A stretch of DNA of 64,000 bases from positions 124,001 to 188,000 of the forward strand of contig CAWJEX010000003.1 of NCBI GenBank assembly GCA_963841995.1. Reading direction: 5' to 3'. The notes below the pieces were generated by a model. It was not told the DNA's origin. It saw only the letters and a list, made by a program, of their open reading frames with translations, and searched no databases. The DNA is from DATDPM01 sp963841995 (GTDB lineage: Bacteria > Pseudomonadota > Alphaproteobacteria > DATDPM01). The position numbers and the translations under genes are program-made. Positions 1-7,939 of the stretch are shown here, in pieces. The stretch's first letter is position 1. Every line of letters begins with the position of its first letter.

Positions 1-215
1 GAGACGTAAGGGTGCGCCGGACCGGTTATTTGGATTTCAGCGTCATCGGAAACCAGCGCACCGGCTTTGTCCAACCGCTTGGTCCCGGAAACAACCCGGC
101 CCGCCATGATGAGCGCCTGGGCTTTGGTGCGCGACTCCGCGAGGCCACGTTTGACGAGAAGCTGGTCGAGGCGAAATTTGCCCTGGGAAGAACGTTTATC
201 CGAAGCGCCCGGCAA
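1..215 (-). CDS. tlyA: TlyA-family rRNA methyltransferase / hemolysin A (partial, runs off the left edge)
   Basis: Only the first 71 codons are in the window. They encode an S4 RNA-binding domain: from about residue 15 the protein reads RLDQLLVKRGLAESRTKAQA, followed by an AGRVV turn and a DKAG..V stretch ending in HPYVS. This is the usual opening of TlyA, which 2'-O-methylates rRNA through a C-terminal FtsJ-like domain that lies outside the window. The start is a TTG placed directly after the ispA TAA (TAATTG), so translation is probably coupled to ispA. The only in-frame ATG falls inside the S4 domain and is too late. In many relatives dxs sits between ispA and tlyA; here it is absent. Confidence 0.8.
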   Translation of the reverse strand, partial: MPGASDKRSSQGKFRLDQLLVKRGLAESRTKAQALIMAGRVVSGTKRLDKAGALVSDDAEIQITGPAHPYV

Positions 216-1115
216 TTATTTCTGCCGCTCAACGACGAAGCGGGCGACGTCGCGCAGAAGCTCCGCCTTGTCCTCGAACGCCTCAAGATGAGCGACCGCC
301 TGGTCGGCGAGCATCTGCGCCTGGGCCCGCGCGCGTTCGACGCCGAGAATGGAAACGAATGTCGCCTTGCCGGCATGGGCGTCCTTGCCGACCTTCTTGC
401 CGAGATCCTTCTCGCTGCCGAGCGTGTCGAGAAGATCGTCGGTGATCTGAAAAGCGAGACCGAGGTCGTGGGCATAGGCTTTGAGCGCATGGCGCAGGGG
501 CTCGCGCGCCTTGCCGAGGATGGCTCCGGCCTCGCAGGAAACGGCGATGAGCTCGCCGGTTTTGAGGCGCTGCAGCCGCGTGATCGCACCGATGTCGAGA
601 ATTTGATTCTCCGCCTCCAGATCCATCATCTGGCCGCCGACCATGCCCTTGGCGCCGGCCGCGGCAGCAAGCGCGGTGACCAGTTCGCAGCGCACTTCGG
701 GATCGGAATGGGTGGCGGGATCGGTCAAAATTCCGAACGCTAGGGTCAATAGCGCGTCGCCGACCAGAATGGCGGTCGCCTCGCCGAATTTAACGTGGCA
801 GGTCGGCTTGCCGCGCCGGAGCAAATCGTCGTCCATGGCGGGAAGATCGTCGTGGACGAGGGAATAGGTGTGCACCATTTCGATGGCGGCGGCGGCGCGG
901 AGCGCGCTTTTTCGCGCAACCCCGAACAGCTGCGCCGAGGTCATCAGCAGGAATGGGCGAAGCCGCTTTCCGCCCGCCATAATGGCGTACTGCATGCCTT
1001 CGAAGACTTTGGCCTCGAGGCCCTCGCCCGCCGGGAGCAGCCGCTCCATCTCTTCGCTAACGGCATCCGCCGCCTCCGCCAAGGCGCTTTTCAGTCGGCT
1101 CAAGTCCTGCCTCAA
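216..1115 (-). CDS. ispA: Polyprenyl / farnesyl diphosphate synthase IspA
   Basis: Trans-isoprenyl diphosphate synthase, 299 residues, the normal size for IspA. It condenses isopentenyl diphosphate with an allylic diphosphate to give farnesyl diphosphate. The first Asp-rich motif DDLPAMDDD lies at residues 89-97 and the second, TDDLLD, at 225-230; GGKRLRP near residue 48 is the conserved diphosphate-binding segment. The start codon is TTG and overlaps the xseB stop (TTGA), so the two are translationally coupled. The order xseB-ispA is standard in Proteobacteria. All key residues are present. Confidence 0.95.
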   Translation of the reverse strand: MRQDLSRLKSALAEAADAVSEEMERLLPAGEGLEAKVFEGMQYAIMAGGKRLRPFLLMTSAQLFGVARKSALRAAAAIEMVHTYSLVHDDLPAMDDDLLRRGKPTCHVKFGEATAILVGDALLTLAFGILTDPATHSDPEVRCELVTALAAAAGAKGMVGGQMMDLEAENQILDIGAITRLQRLKTGELIAVSCEAGAILGKAREPLRHALKAYAHDLGLAFQITDDLLDTLGSEKDLGKKVGKDAHAGKATFVSILGVERARAQAQMLADQAVAHLEAFEDKAELLRDVARFVVERQK

Positions 1116-1357
1116 TCGATTTTGACGGGTTCGCTGCGCACGGTGCCGTCCGGTCCCGGAACGATTTTTTCGACCTTGGCCTGGGCTTCGCGCAATTTGG
1201 TCTCACAGTGATTTTTCAGGGCGGCGCCGCGTTCGTAAGACGCGATCGCTTCGTCGAGGCAAATCTTCCCCTCTTCAAGCCTTTTGACGATTTGTTCGAG
1301 CTCCGAGAGAGCATCCTCGAAACTCATCGCCGCGATGTCTTTGGGGATGCCCGCCAT
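1112..1357 (-). CDS. xseB: Exodeoxyribonuclease VII small subunit
   Basis: 81-residue XseB, the small subunit of exonuclease VII, which degrades single-stranded DNA together with XseA (not in this window). The family signature is clear: SFEDALSELEQIVKRLEEGK at about residues 12-31, followed by LDEAIASYERGAAL and a charged helix. Its 3' end overlaps the ispA start by four bases. It sits 58 bases downstream of the histone-deacetylase-like gene on the same strand and probably shares its transcript. Confidence 0.95.
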   Translation of the reverse strand: MAGIPKDIAAMSFEDALSELEQIVKRLEEGKICLDEAIASYERGAALKNHCETKLREAQAKVEKIVPGPDGTVRSEPVKID

Positions 1358-1415
1358 GGGAGCTCCATTTTTCGCGGAGTTTAGGCGGGGGTCGGGCAGA
1401 CGGCAAGAAAAAGGC

Positions 1416-2350
1416 TCAAGGAGTCATCAGCACCGAAACATGCGCTGCGGCGCTTTCCGCCAAGGCGTGAAGATCGTAGCCGCCTTCGAGGGTCGAAACC
1501 AAACGCCCGCCGCAGCACTCGGCCGCGATCTTTTTGATCTCGCGAGTGACCCAAGCAAAATCGTCCTCGTGCAATTCCAGCGAGGCCAACGGATCGCTCG
1601 CATGGGCATCGAACCCTGCCGATATGAGGACGAAATCGGGGGCGAAGGCGGCAAGGGCGGGAAGTACGATCCGGGTCATGGCGGCGCGAAATTCGGCTGA
1701 ACCCGAAAATGGGGCAAGCGGTGCGTTGACGATGTTGTTGGCGACTCCGTGCTCGTCCGCGGCACCGGTTCCCGGATAGGCCGGCCATTGATGGGTGGAT
1801 GCATAAAATAGATCGGCGTCGGCGGCGAAAAATCTTGCGTTCCATTGCCGTGGTGAACGTCGAAGTCCACGACGGCCACCCGCTGCCAACGATGCTTCAG
1901 CCGCGCATGAAGCGCGCCGACCGCAACGTTGTTGAACACGCAAAATCCCATGGCACGGTTCCGCTCGGCGTGGTGTCCGGGCGGGCGGACGGCGCAGAAG
2001 GCGTTCGCCGCTTCGCCTTTCGCGACTGCATCGACGGCGGCGCAGACCGCACCCGCCGCGCGCAGCGCCGCTTCGCCCGAATCGGGAGAAAGGGCGGTAT
2101 CGAGATCGAGATGGGCACGGCCCACCAGCGGGACCGCCTGCATTACTTGCGCGATATAGTCGCGATCATGAACGTGCTCGAGTTCCGCATCGGTGGCCCG
2201 CCGCGCTTCCCGCCAGCCGAGATCGGCGAATTCCGGGCGGCACAGCGCATCGAGGACGGCGCGCAGCCGCTTCGGATTTTCCGGATGGCCGGGACCCGGA
2301 TCGTGGTCGATGCAAGCGGGATGCGTGAAGACCAGTGTCGTCATCGGCAT
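1416..2350 (-). pseudogene. Histone deacetylase / AcuC-AphA family amidohydrolase (one frameshift)
   Basis: Zinc amidohydrolase of the histone-deacetylase superfamily, which in bacteria removes acetyl groups from polyamines, acetoin-pathway proteins or related amides. The N-terminal part contains HPENPKRL, then RPPGHHAERNRAMGFCVFNN (tandem active-site His) and VDFDVHHGNGTQD (zinc ligands). Just after that motif the frame breaks; the following part, STHQWPAYPGTG, LISAGFDAH and LEGGYD, continues in another frame. The break is at an A5 run on the plus strand (1828-1832), where a six-base run would restore one frame of about 311 residues. The catalytic residues survive on both sides, so either a very recent mutation or a sequencing error is likely. 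First gene of the xseB-ispA-tlyA run. Confidence 0.85.
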
Positions 2351-2510
2351 TCTTGGCGCGAGGCAGTGACGTTCATTGCCCTAGGAACGTTGTCTCGGCA
2401 TAAAAATACGTCGGCGCGCGGCTTGTTCCCCAAAGTGATGACCGCATAGCGCCGCCGATAAATCAATTCTATCCGATGGAGGGGAACCATGCGCGGCACG
2501 CACCAATCTG

Positions 2511-2735
2511 TCATGCCATCGCAGGCTTTCGAATCTCGAACGTGAAAACGCCGTTCTCCTCGCGCCAAGTCACGAGCTGGCAACCGGTGGTCTCGCAAAA
2601 GGCCTGGAAATCCTTGACCGCACCCGGATCGGTCGTGAGGACGGTCAACATATCTCCGCCAGCCACCTCTTTTAAAGCACGATGTGTTTTTAAAACCGGC
2701 AACGGACAGCGCAGGCCTTTGGTATCGAGAATCAT
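2511..2735 (-). CDS. TusA/SirA-family sulfurtransferase-like protein
   Basis: 74-residue protein of the TusA family. It opens MILDTKGLRCPLPVLKTHRA; the CPLP motif holds the cysteine that carries persulfide sulfur in this family, and the length is typical. Which TusA role applies (tRNA 2-thiolation, molybdenum cofactor sulfur delivery or other sulfur transfer) cannot be told from sequence. The ATG overlaps the stop of the upstream DUF423 gene (ATGA), so the two are co-translated. An in-frame upstream extension exists but is a reading through the DUF423 gene. Confidence 0.85.
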   Translation of the reverse strand: MILDTKGLRCPLPVLKTHRALKEVAGGDMLTVLTTDPGAVKDFQAFCETTGCQLVTWREENGVFTFEIRKPAMA

Positions 2736-3121
2736 CGTTCGCCACGCTGAAAAGCATTCGTGACAAGAGCGAGCCAACCCGTGATGAAGCTGAGGCCGCC
2801 GATCGGCACGATCGCATCCAGCGGCGTATGGCCAAATCCGGCGCGAACATAAAGCCCGCCGGAAAAGAATACGATGCCGGCAGCAAAGAGCCACGCGGCG
2901 GCGGTCAGCCATTTTCCGGCCCGCACCCCAGCCGTCGCACTTTGCGTAGCCAGTGCCGCGAGCCCGAGCAGAGCGAGCGCGTGATACATGTGGTACCGGA
3001 CCGCCGTTTCCAGCAGCGAAGCGTCTTCCACAGCGTGGTGCAAATGCGCCGCCAGCGATCCGGCGACGATGCCGGATGCGCCGGCCAGCCCCGCCAAGAG
3101 AAGAATTATTTTCGCCCGCAT
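2732..3121 (-). CDS. DUF423 family small integral membrane protein
   Basis: 129-residue hydrophobic protein with about four membrane segments. It begins MRAKIILLLAGLAGASGIVA and has the DUF423 landmarks: G..LGA-like small-residue helices, the ETAVRYHMYHALALL segment, an FSGGLY motif and a final PIGGLSFITGWLAL helix. The function of the family is unknown. The reading frame is open for another 91 codons upstream, but that extension is not hydrophobic and lacks family similarity, so the ATG at 3121 was chosen. It is followed by tusA with a 4-base overlap. Confidence 0.85.
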   Translation of the reverse strand: MRAKIILLLAGLAGASGIVAGSLAAHLHHAVEDASLLETAVRYHMYHALALLGLAALATQSATAGVRAGKWLTAAAWLFAAGIVFFSGGLYVRAGFGHTPLDAIVPIGGLSFITGWLALVTNAFQRGER

Positions 3122-3341
3122 CGTCCCTTTTTCTCGAACTCTCGGCTTCTCGGCTCTAGGCAAAAATTGCCATGTTTCCCGATCGAATTTTCCGGTCCCG
3201 GCAAATTTTGCCCAGCTCGTCACCGGTTGTTCCGAAGTACACCCTTCGTCGAGGCTCGCCATCCGACCGGTAAGCCCTTGGTTCGGAATACCTTTTCCTT
3301 GCCGAATTTGGCGTGAAAAACCATAGGATTTCCTAGGCTTA

Positions 3342-3357
3342 TGGCACGGATGCTGCA
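3342..3357 (+). promoter_or_regulatory. Probable sigma-54 (RpoN) promoter
   Basis: TGGCACG, four bases (GATG), then CTGCA. This matches the sigma-54 consensus TGGCACR-N4-TTGCW except for one base, with GG and GC exactly 12 bases apart. It lies about 100 bases upstream of the 60-residue protein that starts at 3455. Just downstream there is a GGGG-ATAA-CCCC dyad (3378-3389) and a 13-14 base direct repeat, GCCAGTTAGGCAA / GCCAGTTTAGGCAA, at 3408-3420 and 3428-3441. The rest of 3122-3454 holds no gene that I can see. Confidence 0.5.
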
Positions 3358-3454
3358 TCAATCGAAGCGGTGAATTAGGGGATAACCCCGTCACCGCTGA
3401 CAGTAATGCCAGTTAGGCAAACCGAACGCCAGTTTAGGCAAGGAGAGTTCAGCG

Positions 3455-3637
3455 ATGGCCAGCCCAGCAAAGGCGAAGCCGAGCCGCAAGTTCACACGCA
3501 ACCACCAGCTCGCAATCCTGTTGATCCGGCATCTTGGCACGGACGGCGCGATCAAGGCTTGTTACAACAATCAGTGGTATGCGGTGTTACACGCGATCGA
3601 AGAACAAAAGACAGAGCCCCAACTCGCTCTCAATTAG
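3455..3637 (+). CDS. Small conserved-looking hypothetical protein (60 aa)
   Basis: 60-residue, basic N-terminal half (ASPAKAKPSRKFTRNHQ), no signal peptide and no membrane segment. The middle, QLAILLIRHLGTDGAIKACY, reads like two short helices and could be a small DNA- or RNA-binding fold, but I do not recognise it. A strong ribosome binding site, AAGGAGAG, stands 8 bases before the ATG, and a sigma-54-type promoter lies about 100 bases upstream. Together these make it a real gene despite its size. It is convergent with the DUF6165 gene, whose stop is 60 bases away. Confidence 0.6.
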   Translation: MASPAKAKPSRKFTRNHQLAILLIRHLGTDGAIKACYNNQWYAVLHAIEEQKTEPQLALN

Positions 3638-3697
3638 GGCCGTCCTTCGGGCCGTCCTCGACGAGGTTATGCCGGATGTAAAAATCCGGCAGCGCGT

Positions 3698-4093
3698 CTA
3701 TTCAGAGGCGGCGTAGGATTTTTCTTCGACGATTGTCGAGCCCAGCGCCAAATTGATGCGGCGTTTCACGCCGGCGCGCCGGTCATTGTTGCGATAGACG
3801 GCACGAGCGAGCGCCACGAAGGTTGCGCCGAAGTCCCCTGCCCGCTCGCAGTCTCGGATTTTGTCTTCGATATCCCACAATTCGGCGTTGATCCCGCGAA
3901 GCTCGGCCGTGAGCTTGGCAATCTCCGCCGTATCGGGAATCTCCCGCGATACAATCGCGCGCAAAAGCGCCATTTCGGTCCGGACATTGCGAAGCTTCTG
4001 CAGATCGCGGATGCGTTCCATCTTGAGCTCGAGAATTGTGATCTTGTCGAGGAGCTCTCCCGGCGCCACCGGAACCGAAATTTCCGCGGTCAT
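3698..4093 (-). CDS. DUF6165-type conserved protein coupled to a TPR gene
   Basis: 131 residues. The first part, ISVPVAPGELLDKITILELK, followed by long helical stretches rich in Arg/Glu (RLRNVRTEMALL..., AELRGINAELWDIEDKIRDC) and a YRNNDRRAGVKRRIN end is, as I recall it, the DUF6165 pattern, a family of unknown function often found beside TPR or glycan genes. The ATG overlaps the stop of the upstream TPR gene (ATGA), which implies a shared function. I chose this start because the longer in-frame extension lies wholly inside the TPR gene. Confidence 0.75.
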   Translation of the reverse strand: MTAEISVPVAPGELLDKITILELKMERIRDLQKLRNVRTEMALLRAIVSREIPDTAEIAKLTAELRGINAELWDIEDKIRDCERAGDFGATFVALARAVYRNNDRRAGVKRRINLALGSTIVEEKSYAASE

Positions 4094-5811
4094 CGGATCG
4101 CAACCCCGGCGCGCGCTGCGAGTTCGCCGCCGATGCGCGCAAAAACTTGCGCCCAATCGCCGACGGCCATCTGGCGGAAAAGACGCATCGTCGGATACCA
4201 AGGACAAGTTTGGCCGTTCCGTCCCCACCGCCAATCCGGGGCTTGAGCCAGGGCGAGCCACGTCTCGACCCCGAGCGCGCCGGCAAGGTGTGCAATGGCG
4301 GTATCCGACGTTATCACCAAATCGAGATTTTGCATTAGCGCCGCCGAATCCATGAACCCGCCGGATTTTTCATCGAGCTCGAGCCCCAGATCCTCGATGC
4401 CCGAATCGTTCGGGAGCACCGCGCCTTTTTGAAGACTGATGAGCCGGACATTCGAAACGAGCGCGAGCGGCGGAAAAAATTGGAGCGGGATCGAGCGCAG
4501 GCTGTCGGCGCGATAAGCCGGATTGCCTTGCCAGCAGATTCCGACGCGAAAACCGGGTTTTGGCCGCAGGCGCTGGCCCCAATATTCGACCAATTTCGGA
4601 TCGGCCTTAAGATACGGGATGAGGGCGGCGGCGCGTTCCAGCTTTGGATCAACGAGATGCGGCAGGCTCATCAACGGCACCTGGACATCGAAACCGGAAG
4701 GCGCCTCAGCACCCACCGCATCGCAAAGGCTACTTTGTGAAAAAAGATGGAGGAGCGTAGGCGGGCACAGGAATTTGACGGTTCCGCCCAACGTACTCGC
4801 GACCCGCAGATAGCGGGCGAATTGAATCGCATCGCCTAATCCCTGTTCCGCATGAACCAGCAGCATGCGCCCGCGAAGCGGCGCGCCGTCCCAGGCCTTG
4901 CCGGGGATTTGGCGCATCGCAAATCCGGAAATCTTCCGGCGCCATTCGTATTCCCGCCAGCCCTCTTCGAAACGGCCTTGCATCAACAGGGCGAGCCCGA
5001 GATTCCAATGCGCGTCCGCCCATTCGGGGGCAAGTCCCAGCGCCTTGCGCAGCGCGGCCGCCGCATCGTCGCCGCGGCCCAGCTCGCGCAGGGCCACACC
5101 CCGGTTGCACCAAGCCCGGGCATGCTGAGGATTGAGAGTCAGCGCTTCGGCATAGGCCGCCTCGGCCTCATCGAAACGCGCCCCGGCAAGCAAAACGTTG
5201 CCGAAATTGAATTGGATTTCCGGATGGTGGGGCGCCAGCTCGACGGCGCGCCGCAGACAAGATAAGGCTTCTTCGATTTTCCCCGCTTCCTTCAGCGCCA
5301 GACCCAAATTCGATTGCGCTTCCGCCGAATGCGGCGCGAACTCGACGACGCGGCGGTAACAGGCGATTGCTTCATCGAACTGCCGAAGGGATTTTAGCGC
5401 ATTGCCGAGCGAGGCCAGCGCCGCAACGGATTGCGGCTCGATCTCAAGCGCCGTGCGAAACGCCTCCGCGGCTTTTTCGAATTCACTGGCGCCGGCCAAA
5501 GCATCTCCTAGATGCATGCGGGTGAGCGCATTGCCGGGCGCCAGCGCCACGGCCTTGTCAAAAAGCTGCGCCGCGCGTGCGGCATGGCCAAGACGAAGCG
5601 TGGCCAGCCCGAATAGATCGAGCGCTTCGACGTTACGTGGATCGCGTTTTAGAATTTTGCGGTAGATCGCAGCAGCTTTTTCGAGGTCGCCGCTGCGATG
5701 GCGCTCGATCGCAATTTCGAGTTCGCGGGCGATCGCCGGCGACGCGAGACCGGGCGTTTCGGGAATTTCGGATGGGGCTCGGGATGATTTCCCTTGCACG
5801 AGCGGAAGCAT
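4090..5811 (-). CDS. TPR-repeat protein with C-terminal glycosyltransferase-like domain
   Basis: 573 residues. Residues about 28-290 are seven or so TPR units (for example LASLGNALKSLRQFDEAIAC, WCNRGVALRELGRGDDAAAA). The C-terminal half, with LLVHAEQGLGDAIQFARYL, GICWQGNPAYRADSLRSIPL and DLVITSDTAIAHLAGALGV, resembles the heptosyltransferase / glycosyltransferase-9-like domain that commonly follows TPR arrays in alphaproteobacteria. The SDTAIAHLAGALG motif is the nucleotide-sugar-binding signature. It is probably cytosolic, with a role in glycan or flagellin glycosylation, but the substrate is unknown. DUF6165 follows with a 4-base overlap. Confidence 0.85.
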   Translation of the reverse strand: MLPLVQGKSSRAPSEIPETPGLASPAIARELEIAIERHRSGDLEKAAAIYRKILKRDPRNVEALDLFGLATLRLGHAARAAQLFDKAVALAPGNALTRMHLGDALAGASEFEKAAEAFRTALEIEPQSVAALASLGNALKSLRQFDEAIACYRRVVEFAPHSAEAQSNLGLALKEAGKIEEALSCLRRAVELAPHHPEIQFNFGNVLLAGARFDEAEAAYAEALTLNPQHARAWCNRGVALRELGRGDDAAAALRKALGLAPEWADAHWNLGLALLMQGRFEEGWREYEWRRKISGFAMRQIPGKAWDGAPLRGRMLLVHAEQGLGDAIQFARYLRVASTLGGTVKFLCPPTLLHLFSQSSLCDAVGAEAPSGFDVQVPLMSLPHLVDPKLERAAALIPYLKADPKLVEYWGQRLRPKPGFRVGICWQGNPAYRADSLRSIPLQFFPPLALVSNVRLISLQKGAVLPNDSGIEDLGLELDEKSGGFMDSAALMQNLDLVITSDTAIAHLAGALGVETWLALAQAPDWRWGRNGQTCPWYPTMRLFRQMAVGDWAQVFARIGGELAARAGVAIR

Positions 5812-5951
5812 TGCACCGGACCGGGAAACGGGCTTAAAACCTGGGCACAGCCGCGTCTCTTCAGGACAATTTCAGGACAAGGTTGCGATTTATTTAACGG
5901 GGGGCGGGGCGGCCGCCCGGCGCCGACGATCCCGGATACGGATACTCTTGT

Positions 5952-5987
5952 AATCAATTGATTCAGCTTATGAATAATGAATTATTC
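5952..5987. promoter_or_regulatory. Two adjacent perfect AT-rich palindromes, operator candidates
   Basis: AATCAATTGATT (5952-5963) and GAATAAT-GA-ATTATTC (5972-5987) are both perfect dyads, 8 bases apart, in an otherwise GC-rich genome. They lie about 120 bases upstream of the ABC-transporter substrate-binding gene and about 140 bases from the start of the divergent TPR gene. The second resembles the symmetry of a Fur-type box, but this is only a resemblance. The remaining 5812-6104 shows no gene. Confidence 0.45.
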
Positions 5988-6104
5988 GATGGTCACCCAG
6001 TCGGTGCCGGAGTTCGGCCCTCCGCCATTCATCCTGCGATCATCTTGCCCCGCTATGGTGCGAAATGGCCGAAATGCGAAGGCGTGTCACGGAGGAGTTG
6101 AACG

Positions 6105-7148
6105 GTGAATGAATTGTCGATGCCGCCGCCGCGGCACAGGAATTTTCGATTCACGTTGATCGCCGCGCTTGTCGTTGCGGTCGGGCTCGGCGTCATCCTC
6201 GCGCGTCAAGGAAATATCACTGCCGTTAAGCCGACCGAGGTTCCGACCGTCCGCGTCGGCACCTTGCAATACGGCACCGTCAATTGGGAACTCGACGTGA
6301 TCAAGCACGCCGGGCTCGACGTGAAGAACGGCATCAAGATCGAGGCGGTGCCGCTGGCGAGCAAGAACGCGACGGCGGTCGCTCTTCAAGGCGGCGCCGT
6401 CGATGTGATCGTCACCGACTGGATCTGGGTCTCGCGCCAGCGGGCGAGCGGAATCGATTACACCTTTTTCCCCCATTCAGTGGCGGCCGGCGGAATCGTG
6501 GTCCGTCCCGATTCCGGAATCGTCTCGCTCTCCGATTTGAAAGGCAAAAAGATCGGAATTGCCGGCGGCCCGGTGGATAAGAGTTGGCTTCTGCTTCGCG
6601 CCTATGCGCGCAAAAAGCTCGGTACCGATCTGGCGAATATCGTCGAGCCGGTCTATGGCGCGCCGCCCCTGCTGAACGACTTGATGCTCAAGGGCGACAT
6701 TCCGGCAGCGCTGACATTCTGGAATTTCGAAGCCCGATTGAAGGCCAAGGGCATGCAACAACTGGTGACGATTCCCGAGGTGTTGAAGGCTCTGGGCGCC
6801 GTCAAGGAAGTACCCGTCGTCGGCTGGGTGTTCAGCGACGCCTGGGCGGCCAAGAATCCCGAAGCGATCAAGGGCTTCTTGCGCGCGTCGCAGGAGGCCA
6901 AGGCGATTCTCGCCAAATCCGACGAAGAATGGGGGCGCCTGAAGCCGTTGCTCGAAGCCGATGACGACGCGACGCTCATCGCCTTGCGCGACGCTTATCG
7001 TGCCGGGATTCCGAGTGCATCGCCGCAAGACGACGCCGATTCCTCGCGCGCCGTCTATGCGGTTCTCGCCGAATTGGGTGGACCGGATCTGGTGGGCGAC
7101 AGCACCGAGCTGCAGCCCGGAACCTTTTGGACCGGCTCGCTCAATTGA
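6105..7148 (+). CDS. ABC transporter substrate-binding protein, NitT/TauT (SsuA/ThiY-like) type
   Basis: 347 residues starting at GTG, with GGAGGAG 7 bases upstream. An N-terminal membrane anchor or uncleaved signal spans residues 15-34 (FTLIAALVVAVGLGVILARQ). The periplasmic domain carries the type-2 binding-protein pattern of nitrate/sulfonate/thiamine-precursor systems: VRVGTLQYGTVNWELDVIK, ALQGGAVDVIVTDWIWVSRQ and DLKGKKIGIAGGPVDKS. No Cys lipobox is present. Its stop overlaps the permease ATG (TGATG), and the ATPase follows with ATGA, giving a tight three-gene importer. The ligand is unknown; the nearby TonB system suggests a compound that also needs outer-membrane uptake. Confidence 0.9.
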   Translation: MNELSMPPPRHRNFRFTLIAALVVAVGLGVILARQGNITAVKPTEVPTVRVGTLQYGTVNWELDVIKHAGLDVKNGIKIEAVPLASKNATAVALQGGAVDVIVTDWIWVSRQRASGIDYTFFPHSVAAGGIVVRPDSGIVSLSDLKGKKIGIAGGPVDKSWLLLRAYARKKLGTDLANIVEPVYGAPPLLNDLMLKGDIPAALTFWNFEARLKAKGMQQLVTIPEVLKALGAVKEVPVVGWVFSDAWAAKNPEAIKGFLRASQEAKAILAKSDEEWGRLKPLLEADDDATLIALRDAYRAGIPSASPQDDADSSRAVYAVLAELGGPDLVGDSTELQPGTFWTGSLN

Positions 7149-7939
7149 TGCCAGCGGACGGCCGCCCGATGCGCCGCGCTTTATCATCGCTGAACACGGC
7201 GTCCGATTTGACGCTTCGGCTCATTTCCCTGGGCTTTTTCCTGCTGGTTTGGGCGATCGCCGCTTATTTCGCTCATAGTTCCAAATTGCCGGGACCGTGG
7301 TCGGTCGCCAACAGCATGGTCGAGCACATTGAGGCCGGCGACCTTCCCTATCATATCGGCATCACGCTTGCGCGTGTGGCCGCCGCCTTCGTCATCGCCA
7401 TGGCCATCGGCACCGCCATCGGGCTCGCCATGGGCCGTAGCCGCAGCACCGATATTCTGTTCGATGGCTGGCTCGTTTTGGGACTCAACGTGCCGGCCCT
7501 CGTCGTCATCGTCCTTTGCTATATCTGGCTCGGCTTGACCGACGTTGCCGCGGTCATTGCCGTGGCGCTCAATAAAATTCCGCTGGTCGTCGTGAATGTC
7601 CGCGAAGGCGCGCGTACCCTCGATCGCGAACTCCAGCAGGTGGCGGAGGTTTATCGCTTTTCGTGGGGAAAGCGGTTCCTCAAGGTCACGTTGCCGCAAC
7701 TGACGCCGTACATCATGGCGGCCGCGCGCAACGGCCTGGCGATCATTTGGAAGATTGTCTTGGTCGTCGAGCTTCTGGGCCGCAGCAACGGCGTCGGATT
7801 TCAGATCAGCATCTATTTCCAATATTTCGATATCAGCTCGATCCTCGCTTACACCCTGGCCTTCATCGCCGTCGTCTTGTTCATCGAATTGGCGCTGCTT
7901 CGTCCGCTCGAAGTGCGGCTGACCCGGTGGCGGCTATGA
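7148..7939 (+). CDS. ABC transporter permease, NitT/TauT type
   Basis: 263-residue integral membrane protein with about six helices (LISLGFFLLVWAIAAYFAHS, AAFVIAMAIGTAIGLAMGRS and others). The EAA loop, ELQQVAEVYRFSWGKRFLKV, contacts the ATPase. This fits the BPD_transp_1 family of SsuC/TauC-like permeases. I chose the ATG at 7148, which overlaps the stop of the binding-protein gene (TGATG), over an upstream in-frame start inside that gene. The last four bases overlap the ATPase start. Confidence 0.9.
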   Translation: MPADGRPMRRALSSLNTASDLTLRLISLGFFLLVWAIAAYFAHSSKLPGPWSVANSMVEHIEAGDLPYHIGITLARVAAAFVIAMAIGTAIGLAMGRSRSTDILFDGWLVLGLNVPALVVIVLCYIWLGLTDVAAVIAVALNKIPLVVVNVREGARTLDRELQQVAEVYRFSWGKRFLKVTLPQLTPYIMAAARNGLAIIWKIVLVVELLGRSNGVGFQISIYFQYFDISSILAYTLAFIAVVLFIELALLRPLEVRLTRWRL

